From the NCBI RefSeq assembly GCF_031755915.1, contig NC_083387.1, positions 24,430,501 through 24,494,500 on the forward strand: a DNA stretch of 64,000 nucleotides. Reading direction: 5' to 3'. Below the pieces are notes generated by a model, which did not search any database, was not told the origin of the DNA, and saw nothing but the letters and a program-made list of their open reading frames with translations. The stretch's first letter is position 1, and every line of letters starts with the position of its first letter. This DNA is from Ziziphus jujuba (lineage: Eukaryota; Streptophyta; Magnoliopsida; Rosales; Rhamnaceae). Position numbers and translations under genes: made by a program. Positions 46,967 to 58,690 of the stretch are shown piece after piece.

Positions 46967-49900
46967 TTAGACAATTTCATTCACATTCAGTAGCTTTCCT
47001 AAAGTAACTTCATCAAATGGCTCAGAAAGAGTTTGTCTTGGAGTCGATAGCTCTTGACAAACATGCTGCATTGTTGGCCGAACTTGTGGATTAGCATCTA
47101 TGCATGTGAATGCCATTTTGATAATTGCAACAACTTCCTCTGCCACTTTAGGAGTAGGAGATGGTAGACGATTGTCCAAAACATTCCTCAACAGCATCTC
47201 ATGAGGGCTTGATGGCAAAGAAGACGAAGTTTCCGACGATGATAGTGATGAGGAACTCGAGAGAGAGCATATCAGTTCACCAGGATGATGTCCCATAAAT
47301 ATTTCTAGTGTTACTATTCCAAAGCTATAAACATCACATTTTTTAGTAACTTTCATTGTGTATGCAAATTCTGCAGTAAAAAAAATTAATCATAAGCAAA
47401 TAGTATTCCAACATAAACAGGCTTAGATCGGTAAAATGCATTTTAAGACAAATTATGGACTGTACACATTGTACATAGACACATATGCATCTATGTATGT
47501 ATATATGTATGTTTTTAGACATCCCTCACACTGATATATACATGAATGGAAAATTTTCCTACAGCAATGAAGAACTAATTGGTAATTATTGATGAACAAC
47601 AAATTGAGAAAGAAATATGCAATACCTGGAGCAATATAACCATATGTTCCAGCAAGAACTGTGCAATTAGAAGAATCAACCTTTACAAGTCTAGCAGTGC
47701 CAAAGTCAGAAACATGCGCTTCATATTTTGCATCCAACAATATATTGTTGCTTGATATGTCTCTGTGAATTATTGAAGGAATTGAGTCATAGTGCATGTA
47801 GCAGAGAGCATTTGCAACCCCTTTTACAAAATCGATTCGTTTGATCCAATCGAGCTCTTTTGCATCTTCTTCATTTTTCAGGATCTTAGCCAAACTTCCT
47901 CTCTCCAAATACTCATAAACCAGAAATGATTCTTGGGCATGAGAACAGAAACCATGCAACTTCACAATGTTTCTGTGGCGGATTTTTGTCAATGCCTGAA
48001 TCTCACTCACAAAAGCTTTTTGATCTTTCAATTCCGCATACTGTGATGGATGAAGCTTTTTCACTGCTACAATCTGCCCTGTTGACAGTTTTGCCTTGTA
48101 AACACTTCCCGTTCCTCCAATTCCAATGCAATACTTGGCATCAAAATTTTCGGTTGCTTCCCTGATATCTTCATATACTAATTTCCCATCATAACTCCAC
48201 ACTGAAAATAAGTTTCCATGGTTGGAATGTCTCATCTCACTTCCTGTATTTCTTCGTCTTTTTCGAACAACATAGAGAAAACCCATGATCATGCTCAAGA
48301 TGATTAAAGATCCAAGAAAAGGAATGGTAATTAGGATTGCTATGTTTGTGCGATTTTTCTTATTCTTCAGTGGAGAAGGAAGACAGATCTTCAAACCAGT
48401 AAAATTCCCACACAAGCCCAAGTTATTTCCTAGGACTGCAGCCTCCTGAAAGACTTTGTTGTCTGGGATAGGACCTTCCAATTGATTGTAAGATAAGTCT
48501 ACCAATCTCAAACTGAGCATTTCATCAAAAGAGGAAGGAATGGAACCCGTGAGCTGATTATGGGAGAGATCCAATATTTCTAACTTGATCAACTTCCCAA
48601 CTTGCCATGGAATCTCCCCAGAAAGCGAATTTCTGCTAAGATCTAATGCAACTTGCAGCCACTCTAAGTTTCCAATTTCAGCAGGAATCTCACCATGGAA
48701 ATCATTGTTGCTCAAATTCAAGTAAAGCATACTGGAACAATCACCAATTTTCTTGGGAATTGAACCACTCAGATTGTTTCCTGAAAGATCAAGGTATGAA
48801 AGATCTGGTAGTGTCCCAATCTCTAGAGGTATATTCCCAGAAAGATTGTTTCTACTCAAAGTAAGGTTATACAAAGACTTCAAATTTCCCAATTCCTTTG
48901 GAATTTCCCCTTCAAGATTGTTTGAAGAAAGATCAAGAACATGCAAAAGACTTGATTCTCCAATCTCTGGTAGTATTTTCCCCGTAATCTGGTTGTCAGA
49001 AATTTTCAGACTTGTAAGGAGTTGGCACTTTCCCCAGTTTGGAGAAACTTCACCATGAAAATTGTTATAGCTCAAATCAACATAATCAAGTTTTGGGTAA
49101 ATCCCAAAATCCTCTGATATATTTCCAATGAGGTTGTTCCTGTCAAGTCTAAGCCTAGTTAAACTTGTACAATTCTTCAACCCCTTAGGAACAGTACCCC
49201 AAAAACGATTATTACTTGCACAAAAATCTTCAAGGATAACTCCATGACAAATATTCTCTGGCAACAATCCAGAAATGCTATTATTTGACAAGAAGAACAG
49301 TCTCAAATTTGTGAGTTTATTGATCTCTTTGGGCAAAAAACCAGACAAATTGTTACCATACAGTGACAAAACTTGCAAGCTCAGCAAATCACCTAAAGAA
49401 GCTGGGATAGAACCATTGAGCATGTTTAGATTCAAACGAAGCTCGGTTAGATTTCTCAACCTTCCAATCTCTACTGGTATAGAGCCAGAGAGATGATTAT
49501 TTCCAAGGTTAAGAATAGAGAGATTGGTCAAGTTTCCAAGAAAGTAAGGAGCAGGACCAGAAAGAAGGTTTTTTGATAATATTAAAACCTCAAGCTTCAC
49601 CAAATCTCCTACCCGATGAGTTATTTTCCCAGAAAATTTGTTGGAACCCAGATTAAGAATAGCTAGCCCTGAAAGGTTTGCTATGTGGGGAGGGATGTTA
49701 CCATGGAGAGAATTGTCATGGAGATCAAGAGAATAGAGGTTAGGGAAGGATGTGAAGTTGAAATGGTTGAGAGTACCTGTTAAACCCATGCTTGTGAGGT
49801 TTATGTGGGTGATAATACTGCTTCCATTGCTGCTGCAACCAATCCCAACCCAGTACTTGCATGGGGTTTTGCTTGGTGACCAGGAAGAAAGCAGAGACTG

Positions 49901-50089
49901 AGTTTCGTTTTCCAGGCTTGTTTTCCATTTCAATAGCGATTCTGCTTCTAGTTTTTCTTGTTCATTGATTGAAGAAGAAGCAGAAGCAAAAGAAGCATAA
50001 TGTAAAAAGGAAATGGAGATGATAAGGAGAGGAGAAAATAGACCCTTTGATATCATTGTCTTTTTGGGTTTAATCGAGATTAATGGCAA
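46967..50089 (-). CDS. LRR receptor-like kinase, MIK2-like, two exons
   Basis: Minus-strand exons are 50089-47626 and 47370-46967, giving 955 residues. This is a plasma-membrane receptor with an extracellular LRR domain and a cytoplasmic Ser/Thr kinase. An N-terminal hydrophobic signal peptide (to about residue 38) is followed by an LRR N-cap (E-A-E-S-L-L-K-W-K, then [10 protein letters not shown]), about 20 LRRs with N..L.G.IP patterns, and a membrane helix (about 582-608, then RKRRR). The kinase starts near 649. It has the loop GIGGTG, the lysine in VAVKK (677), HRD (775-777, an RD kinase), DFG (795-797), and A-P-E formed across the splice junction. All catalytic residues are present, so it looks functional. 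The closest known type is Arabidopsis MIK2. Translation could also start at the second Met (50056). Confidence 0.93.
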
Positions 50090-50136
50090 AAATGCAACGC
50101 AAGGAGATCATGCTACGCTAGTGTCTATTCATACAT

Positions 50137-50155
50137 ATAAATATATATAGAGAGA
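50137..50155 (-). promoter_or_regulatory. TATA-like element of the receptor kinase
   Basis: The minus strand reads TATATATATTTATATG about 50-65 bases upstream of the first Met. Position fits a TATA box, but the surrounding DNA is AT-rich. Confidence 0.35.
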
Positions 50156-50928
50156 AGTATATGTACAGAGAGGGAGGGGTAAACTATTTCCACTGCTATA
50201 ATTCACAACATAATAACTTCCCAAGTAGAATAACATCTCCATAAATAATTTAAAAATTATAACCAAGTTGAAAATATAACAAACCTTAGCATTTACGGCG
50301 CTTTATATCTTCCAATATAAATTGGAAAATAGGATATTTAGATATTAAGATATATGGATATAGTCCAATTAAATAACGGTCATGTGGGTCAACATATGAA
50401 AAGACACAACTCAGTGAAGTCCCTTTCTTGGTGGAATAGACTATGTGTGGTCAAGGGTTGCTTCATTTTCCATGATGATTATTATTATTATTATTATTAT
50501 TTTAGCTTTTTCAATTACTTTATGGAATATAAATCATTATATATGGCACCCCAGATAAAGACTTGGACTAATTCTACCATAAATGCCAAATACAGACTTT
50601 GACTAATTCTACCATAAATTAAGCGAGTGCCATCTGTATAAATTGTAATTTAATTTTGTTATTATGTAGCAAATACAATTATTAGAAGGTTATAGTTTAC
50701 ACCCAGGGAAGATTAGATACGGCAAGAAAAGTAAAATTGTGAGGGAATTAAGTTAATTAATAATATAAAAAAATGTATTTTGCAGCCGCTGTACTTTTCC
50801 ACCCCAGTTTCGTGGAAAATTAAGCTGAGAAAAAGAAAAATAGAACATCATGAGAAGCATAATAGCATATGTTTAGCTCGTCCTATTGTTCATATATGCA
50901 TAGCAAGTACGTCTATTTGATATTTTGA
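50156..50928. other. Upstream region of the receptor kinase
   Basis: Probable promoter region on the minus strand, with an ATT microsatellite (50478-50501) and two copies of GACTAATTCTACCATAAAT (about 50565 and 50600). No gene. Confidence 0.4.
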
Positions 50929-51194
50929 CTATAATTTACATTTAAATTTCTTGGTTTAGTTCTTCCACCAAAGTTTTCAATCCAAATTAATTTTCATAGG
51001 ATTTATTTGAAATTTTGTTAAATTTCTTGGTATATAGAAACACACATTTCTTCTTTACTGTAATTTACATTTAAATTTCTTGGTTTAGTTCTTCCACCAA
51101 AGTTTTCAATCCAAATTAATTTCCATAGGAATATATCTCGTATAATTTATTTGAAATTTTGTTAAATTTCTTGGTATATAGAAACACACATTTC
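50929..51194. repeat. Two-copy direct repeat of about 130 bp
   Basis: The units at 50929-51056 and 51058-51194 are nearly identical, sharing TTTAAATTTCTTGGTTTAGT, TCTTCCACCAAAGTTTTCAA and GGTATATAGAAACACACATT. Unit 2 has a small insertion, ATATATCTCGT. The high identity implies a recent duplication. Confidence 0.92.
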
Positions 51195-52870
51195 ATATAT
51201 AAATATATAGCTCTATATAGGTATTTTAAGTAGTTTTCAACCATGTATTTTAATGATATGTGTTAAAATGTTCACATCATGTGCCTCTATTAATTTATTT
51301 GTATTAAGTCTAGATCAAGCTGCTACCTAGTTGTTGTTGTTTTTATTTTTTTTTAATTTTTTAATTTTTTTTTAATAGCTGTTTGATCTTGAGCTATTAT
51401 TTATAAAAAGCATCATTTAGTTTGCCTCTCTCCGTGGAGTCCTGATCTTATGCGGGGTTTATTTGCTAGCAGATTCTTAGGAAATGATTGAACAGGTGGA
51501 TGATATAAGTATGAGGAGGTTGCACTTCATTAAGAGTTTTGTTTTTGACTTTGGACTCTGATGAACTAGGCATTTAGTATGAACGGATGTAATTTATTTT
51601 TATTTTTGTAGAACATTTGAGAGGCTTTCACTTATAGATTTATAATAATTTTCTGTTAGAGATTTAAATTTATTTTTAAATGTTAAGGGGAAGAAATACA
51701 ATGAATTTGACTTGAAAAACTATTTAGTAAAGTCTGCTCATTACAAACAGTGGGATTTTTGCATCAAAGGGAACATTTTATCTAAACCTTTAAAAGTTGC
51801 ACTAATTATAATTTAATTTATCAGATTTTAAAATTTGAACTAGCACCTTCATAAATTGTGAGTGACAAAGACGTAGTCAGAATTTAATGTATGGGTTGCT
51901 TGATAATTTTTTTTTTTTTTTTTTGTCTAAATCATCTTTAACAGTACAAGGTAATGTGATTAATTAAAAAGTAACAATACATCTAATTAGTAGGGGAAGA
52001 TAGTGAAATTTACCTTTAAATATAGATATATTAACATAATACATTAATTTTGTTTACGTAGTTAGAAAGGGACAAAAGTGAATCTTATCTTTTTAAATAT
52101 ACATATAACCAACACAATAATTAATTTAAAAAAAAAAACAATATTTTATATGTACTTTTTTTTTTAAATAAAGATTATAATTATTTGAGAAAACAGTGGC
52201 TAAACTATTAGATTATCCTATAGGAACATATTTTAAGACTAATACTACGTATATTATGCCAATAAACAAACTATATAAAAATATATATATATACTATCTA
52301 ATGATATTGTTCGTATACAATATTGTCGTATTTTCTTTTTCATTTTTTAACTTAATATATTAATTGATAATAAATAAAAAATAGTATTAATTAATGATAA
52401 ATATATTAGTAATATATATCATACAAATATACTATTTATATGTATGTATATTTTGATCCATGCATATAATATAATAAATTATTAATACTAATAATGTATA
52501 TTAATATTTTTTAAAATTAAGTTCCCACCCTTGCCCTTAGGCATGTCCATCTATAGTAAGTGATATATTTCAAACATGAGAGATCAAATTGTATTCAAAC
52601 TAAACTTCAAAGTAGATTAATGATTTTAACCTTGATTCAATAATCAAAATTTCCAACCTCTGATGCCATATAATAATCTTTTTGTATACTTCAAAATTAA
52701 ATAAGATATTTTAGTTGAGGATATATTTTAGCTAGTTCATGGCCTAAAACCTCAAAAAAAAAATCATCAAATTTTATTGTAAAAAGAAATTTAAAATTAT
52801 AATGTGTAAAAATATAATTGCTCAAGTGCACAATATTTTATTTAATAAATCAAAATTGCTTTTAATTTAT
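51195..52870. other. Gene-free AT-rich region
   Basis: No gene recognised. A less AT-rich patch near 51415-51560 is unexplained. Confidence 0.4.
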
Positions 52871-54832
52871 AGAGAATGGGAGATCTAAATTTAGATTAAC
52901 CAAATTGTACTATGTTAACATTATAAATCCAAGTTTTTGTGGGAACAATCCAATGATAATAGACGTTGTTTCTTCACATAATAACTATAAATTCGAATTC
53001 CTACATCTCAACGTAAAAAGAAAAAAAGAAAAAAAAAAACATTTTAGATCCATTATGCTATATCCTCATTATTAATGCTTATTTCTTATATGATTTAGAA
53101 TTAAATTGATTTCTTATGAGAAAAACCAATTGCAAGATATAACAAAAATAATCTATAATATAATATTGTAGATCTTTTAATAATATAAGTTAAAAGCAAA
53201 GGTTTAATTAAATTTTATTCAAACCTCCATTCTAAAGTTTTGAAAAATCATCGTTAACCTCTTTTAAGTTTTCCATCAAAATATATTCATTTATTAATTT
53301 TTTTTTTTAGTTAAATTTTCCAATTAAAGGCTTTAGGAATGTTAAAAATCAACATTTTATAATTGAATAATGCTATAAAAATATAATTATAGTTTTAAAT
53401 TATTAAAATTAACTAATAAATTAGATTTAGGTTATGCTTTTTCAAAAGTATAAAGTTTTACTAATTAGGACAAAACTAAAAATATTTGAATGAAATTTAT
53501 TATTACTAAGAAACCATGATCGAATAGGCAGTCATATTCACTTTACAAAAATTGTTAGCTATGCTACGTTCAACACATACCCACATTAAATTTGATTTTT
53601 ATTTCCTCCATTAATAAAATATGTTTATTTTATCCCTAATAAAAATAAAATAAACTTAAATATACTACATCTTTGATTTCTAAAAATAAATAAAGAGCAA
53701 CCTTCAAAGATAAACGAAAAAATACTAAGCAATCACCATAGCTACTTCCTCATTCTCTAACTATCTTCACGCTTCCTTAGCAAATATTCCATTAATGCTT
53801 CCTTTAACAATTTCCAAAAACAATCACCGTAGCCACTTCCTCAATTCTTTTTCCCAATCTTTTTGAATAAGCAACTTGTAGATCTGAAATTATCTCTATA
53901 TCTTTTGCTCTTGTTTATTTAATTTTTATTTTTTTCTTTTCCACCTAATTCTGTGATTAAAGTTATGTTATACATATAGAGGAACATGAAAGCTAGAGCT
54001 TTTGCCTAGCGGTATGAGGAGGCAACTCATATGTTCTAGTTTTCAAAACTCCTCCTCAATCCCAACTACAATTGTTGTTCTTTTTTTTCTTTTCTTTTTT
54101 CTTCCTTGATGATTTAATTTTGAGATAACAAGAGTGGGTGTGTTTTCTGCCAAATTCTCATTGTTGTAAAATTAATTTTAATTAATGATGAAAGCTTGCT
54201 TGAGATTCTATATATTATGGAAAGAGAAAATATTTTATTTACATTAGGTATATAGGAAATATATATTTTACTACTATTAGAAAACTATTGTCTTTTAAAG
54301 TTGAGAGAATTTCGTAATTCACATAAAACTTTTCAACTATAACTTTTAATTTGTCTGCACGAAAATTGAAAAATCTGATAAAATATAAACAGCATACAAA
54401 GTGTAGTATGAGAAAATTTTTATTTTTATTTTGTTTAAGTGTTTAAAGGTATTTCTAAACTGTTATTAATGGATATTTTTAGGGAGTAAAAATACTATTA
54501 AAATTGTAATGTGAATAACAATTTTTGTAGTATAAAATAGAATCACACTTAATCAAATAAAAAAAATAAAAAAACTCATTTTACAATTTTTTTTCACTTA
54601 TGAATATATATAAATAAAAGCATTTATATAATTTCACTTATTTAAATGAAATTTATTATTACCAAGTTACCATTATCCAATAAGAAAACCCTAATTTTTC
54701 AAAATTTTTTTTTTTCACTTATGAATTATATATAAATAAAAGCACGCGTAAAATATTTCACAACAAATATAGTTTACATATAAAAGAAATAATAGTATTA
54801 ATATTATATATTATTTTTATAATTTAGTTTAC

Positions 54833-54868
<36 letters not shown>

Positions 54869-55185
54869 GAAATAATAGTATTATAATATATTATATAATA
54901 GTATTAGTATTATATATTATTTTTATTACATTTTGCGATGTTTTTTCTTAGAAATAATTAATTTAGCAATTATATTTTAGGAAGCCATATAAGGAAATTA
55001 GCACTAATAAAAAAATTAGTTATAAAATTACACTAATTATTGAATAATGGATTGTTTCCAAATTAATAATGATGACATAACATGATTCTTACAATTGAAT
55101 TTAAAATGAGGGCATGACAAAATTTGGTTAACCCATATCCAATTCATCAAGGAAGATTCTTATTCTTTAACAAGAGCTTCTCAAT
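52871..55185. mobile_element. Second member of the long-inverted-terminus element family (copy B)
   Basis: The left part (GGGAGATCTAAATTTAGATT, then AAATTGTACTATGTTAACAT and ATTTAGATCCATTATGC) follows the left end of copy A. The right part (GATTGTTTCCAAATTAATAA, then TGATGACATAACATGATTC) is its inverse. The inner edge near 54905-54950 (ATTATTTTTATTACATTTTG) also matches copy A near 43545. It is longer than copy A because of inserted DNA, including a SINE-like piece. No transposase was found. Confidence 0.6.
53990..54100 (+). mobile_element. Candidate tRNA-derived SINE fragment
   Basis: A box A-like TTGCCTAGCGGT (54002-54013) is followed 40 bases later by a weak box B-like GTTTTCAAAACTCC (54039-54052). 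A pyrimidine-rich tail follows from 54077. The layout resembles plant SINEs, but box B is degenerate. Confidence 0.4.
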
Positions 55186-55670
55186 GCTACTCCATTTTTT
55201 TAAGTTCCGAAGAATTCTTAATGAAAACTTAGGAGCTTGGTCATATTTTTTATTTTTTGTTTTTGAAATATTATTTTCAAAATAGAGAATAGAAAATTAT
55301 TTTCTGCTGTTTAATGAGAACAATGAGTGTTTGGTCATTAATACTTGAAAACAATTTAAAAAAAAAAAACAAAAAATATATTTGACTAAATAATTTTTAA
55401 ATTTTTTTTAAAAAAGCTTTCATTTTTTTCTTTTTTCTTTTTTTTCTACATAAAATGAACTTTTTTTTTTTATATACATACAAGGAACCTTATATATATA
55501 TATATATTAATTCATTCACATCTTAATGAATTATATATATAAAATATACATCAAAATATAATATAATATTTATTTTCTGTTGAATTTTTTTTTAATTATT
55601 ATTAATTGATTAACATTATAGATAATATTTATAGCTATATATTTTTTTGAAAATATTTCATCTAAATTAC

Positions 55671-55856
55671 AGGTTTGCATTAATTTCAATTTAGCCTCTC
55701 AAATTTTGAAAATTACTTTTAAGACTATTATAATTTATGGGGGATGAGGGGTATAAATGAAATAATCGAAAATAAAAATAAAAACTGTTTGAAACTTGAA
55801 AAGAGGTAATGACATTTTTAAAATTTTAGGGATTAAATTGAAATTAATGCAAATCT
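55671..55856. mobile_element. Foldback MITE with about 40-bp inverted ends
   Basis: The left end reads GGTTTGCATTAATTTCAATT then TAGCCTCTCAAATTTTG. The right end reverse-complemented reads AGATTTGCATTAATTTCAAT then TTAATCCCTAAAATTTTA. The ends would form a stem of about 40 bp around a 100-bp loop. There is no coding capacity. Confidence 0.7.
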
Positions 55857-55996
55857 AAAGAGATCTATATAAAAAAAAAAATTCTATTTTTTTTGTTGAT
55901 TGTATGTATTTCATCAGTATTTTTGTTGATGAGATAGAATTGCTAAATAATGCAGTGTATTTCTTCAAATAGCTTGTTGATGAGATAGAATTGCTA

Positions 55997-56027
<31 letters not shown>

Positions 56028-57170
56028 GTATATTGTATATCCTCAAATGATAGTACATATGCCCATACATAATTTTGCCATATTTCTTCTGCATCATTCA
56101 TAGTATTAGTTTGGCTCATTATTATCAATTCATTCACATTATAATATATTTATATACATATATCATTTTTTTATTATATGTATTTAATTTTTCATTGATT
56201 TATATTAGCATAATAATAAAACTACTAGCTTTTATATGTTACAAACATAGTCAAGCCATATGTTTAAATCTTCTTGATACTGTTGCAGAGGAAAAGTTAA
56301 AATAAAACCAATAAAAAAGAAAAAAAATAAATACAATGGGAGATAAGGGAAAATAAAAAATGAAAATAAGAGGGGAAAAAAAAAAAAGAGAACAACTTAT
56401 AGAAAGACAGAAAAACAATAAAAATTAAAAAATTAAAACAAAAAATATTTGATAGAAATGGAAAATAAAAAAAAATAATGGAATAAATAAAAAATGGTAA
56501 ATTAGGAAAAAAAAATAAAATAGAGGGAACAGAGAAAGAGAGAGAGAATATTTGATAAGAAAAAAATAGAAAATAAAGAAAAATAACAAAATAACAAAAT
56601 AAATAATTGATATATGAAATATTTATTAAAAAAACTGATAAAAAAATAAAAAACAAAAAACTAATAGATATATAACGAAAGAAAGAAAAATAAAAAATAA
56701 TTAATATAATTTATAAAGGATAGAAAAAAAAGTTATTTTATTGAAAAAAATTAAAAAACAAAAGAAAAATAAAATAAAATAATTAAAAAATTTTAATTGG
56801 ATATATTTATTAAAATATAAATTTTTTTTTCTTTACAATTTTCTATTTCTAAGATATTTTAAAAAATTAAAATAATATTTTTTCTCTCCACCTTTCTATT
56901 TATAAATTTAAAAAATAAATTAAAATAATATATATTTTATTATTTTTAAAATAGAAAAAATATTATTTTATTCTATTTTATTTTTTATTTATTTTTTAAA
57001 ATTATTTTTTAAAAATTACTGGTCAAACAAGTAATTTTTTATTTTAAAAACAATTTTAATTTATAAACGGATGATGAAACAGATTCTTTATTTTCTCTTT
57101 TGTTTTTTTTTTTTGTTTTAACCACATTATGGATAATCTTTTTCTAAAGAAAAAATATTATTTTTAATCC
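55857..57170. other. Low-complexity A-rich region
   Basis: A TAA microsatellite (about 55996-56026) is followed by about 700 bp of AAAATAAA-type sequence (56300-57000). Long open frames on the minus strand here are Phe/Leu/Ser runs from poly-T and are not genes. Confidence 0.6.
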
Positions 57171-57370
57171 ACTTTATAGTAAGACAGGTTACCTTTACAT
57201 GTGTGGCGCCACCGATTATGCCCCTGAACAATAGTAACGAAGTAGATAGTTTGGTCTGTTTTTCGCATCCCTATTACTCCAAAATTTGAGATACGAGAGT
57301 TCAAATATTGGCCCGCTCATGCTTGTGTTGTACCAGTCCACTTGTCTTAACCCATTACTGCCTATCTGTT
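57171..57370. other. Unexplained higher-GC patch
   Basis: About 200 bp with ordinary base composition (for example GTGTGGCGCCACCGATTATG) in very AT-rich DNA. I see no recognisable protein or RNA. It may be a fragment of a retroelement. Confidence 0.35.
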
Positions 57371-57654
57371 TTATATTCGTGCCAACATAATATTTATTTA
57401 TTAAAAAAATTAATAATATTATAAAAAGTATATATAACAAATAGCTAAATTTACAACAATAAATTTATTTTATTATCTTAATAGGCAATTAATATATACA
57501 TAAAAAAAAAAAAAAAAAAAACTACATAAACAATTAATTAATTATTTAACTTTAAAGTAAAAAAAAAAAATCTAAATAAACAAAAATACGGTAATGAACA
57601 ATTAAAAAGTTTAATTTTTATGATCATCGTGCCAAACATTATGTAGTAATCATG

Positions 57655-58300
57655 AGATAAATCATAACCTTTGGAAGAAAATCAGTTAACTAATTTGTTC
57701 CCTGCAACATCAACCACCATGTCTAAAACAACCATTCTGCTGCAACCAGTAAGTCGGTTGTGATCATCATCTACAACTTAGAAACAGCTTCACCGGCTAT
57801 AACATCAACATTCTCCTATCAGGTGATCATCACCTACGACTTAGAAACAGCATCACCAGTTATGACATCAACATTCTCCTATCAGGCCCATTCACTCTTT
57901 TCTCGAGCATAGCTATAAAACCCGGTAAATATTTGAGAGAGGACACGATACTTTTTAGCAATAATGAGCTATATCATAATCTGGAGGATATGATACTTCT
58001 TTGTAATAATGAGCTAAATCATATCTTACCATCAAGAAAATCAGTAGATTAATTTGTTCACTGCAATCAGCACACTGCTTAATCAACCATACCATTACTT
58101 CTAAGACCACCATACTGCCGCAACCAGCAAATCATTTGTGATCATCATCATTTTGTGATCATCATCTACGACATAGTAACAGCATCACCAGCGACAACAT
58201 CAACATTCTCCTATCAGGCTCATTCACTCTTCTCGAGCATAACTATAAAATTCAATAAATATTTTAGGGAGAATCAGGATTCCCATCAACTAAATCAGAG
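57655..58300. repeat. Diverged repeat pair of about 360-bp units, with a nested 63-bp duplication
   Basis: Unit A begins near 57655 and unit B near 58015. Shared landmarks are AAATCATA, GAAAATCAGT, TTAATTTGTTC, CTGC.GCAACCAG, TGATCATCATCTAC, ACATCAACATTCTCCTATCA and TCTCGAGCATA. Inside unit A a 63-bp piece is doubled (57761-57823 and 57824-57886). Unit B has only one copy of it (58156-58218). The array ends about 390 bp past the SC35 stop codon. No protein is encoded. Confidence 0.8.
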
Positions 58301-58690
58301 AAATGAGTTAGATCACACTCACAAGTGTGGGTATGACAGCATGGAAATGAACACAAAAAGAGAAGAAAGAAAAAAAACATTCAATGAAAAAAATAATAAT
58401 AATAATAATAAAAGAAAAAAAAAAGAAAAAAAGATAACAACCAACACATTTTGAAATTTTAAAAAACTCTTTATAGATACCCTAAATATCACTACAAAGT
58501 CCATAAAAATGCTAAACTGGCCCGCTTAAAACAATGAAAAGTTCAGTATGTAAACAGTAACACACGAGAGAAATCCAATCCTACCAAAACTACCACTTAA
58601 ATTCCGATAATCAAGGTCCTGAACATTAACAAAACAGTCAGATCAGACCACTCGAGATGTCTTTGTAGATCTCCTTACACGCCCATTACA

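Noticed and set aside
47453..47625. Extension of receptor kinase exon 1 past A-P-G
   Set aside because: It breaks the kinase at A-P-E. A GT donor at 47625-47624 and the second exon restore E-F-A-Y-T-M and the rest of the kinase.
54002..54075. Functional tRNA gene
   Set aside because: Only A and B box-like motifs are seen. There are no acceptor and anticodon stems that would pair, so a SINE relic is the better reading.
56297..56656. Minus-strand 119-codon frame rich in F, L, S
   Set aside because: It comes from a low-complexity AAAATAAA tract and is not protein-like.
57761..58218. Possible CRISPR-like array from repeated TGATCATCATC segments
   Set aside because: The repeats are direct neighbours without regular spacers, and the window is a plant nuclear genome.
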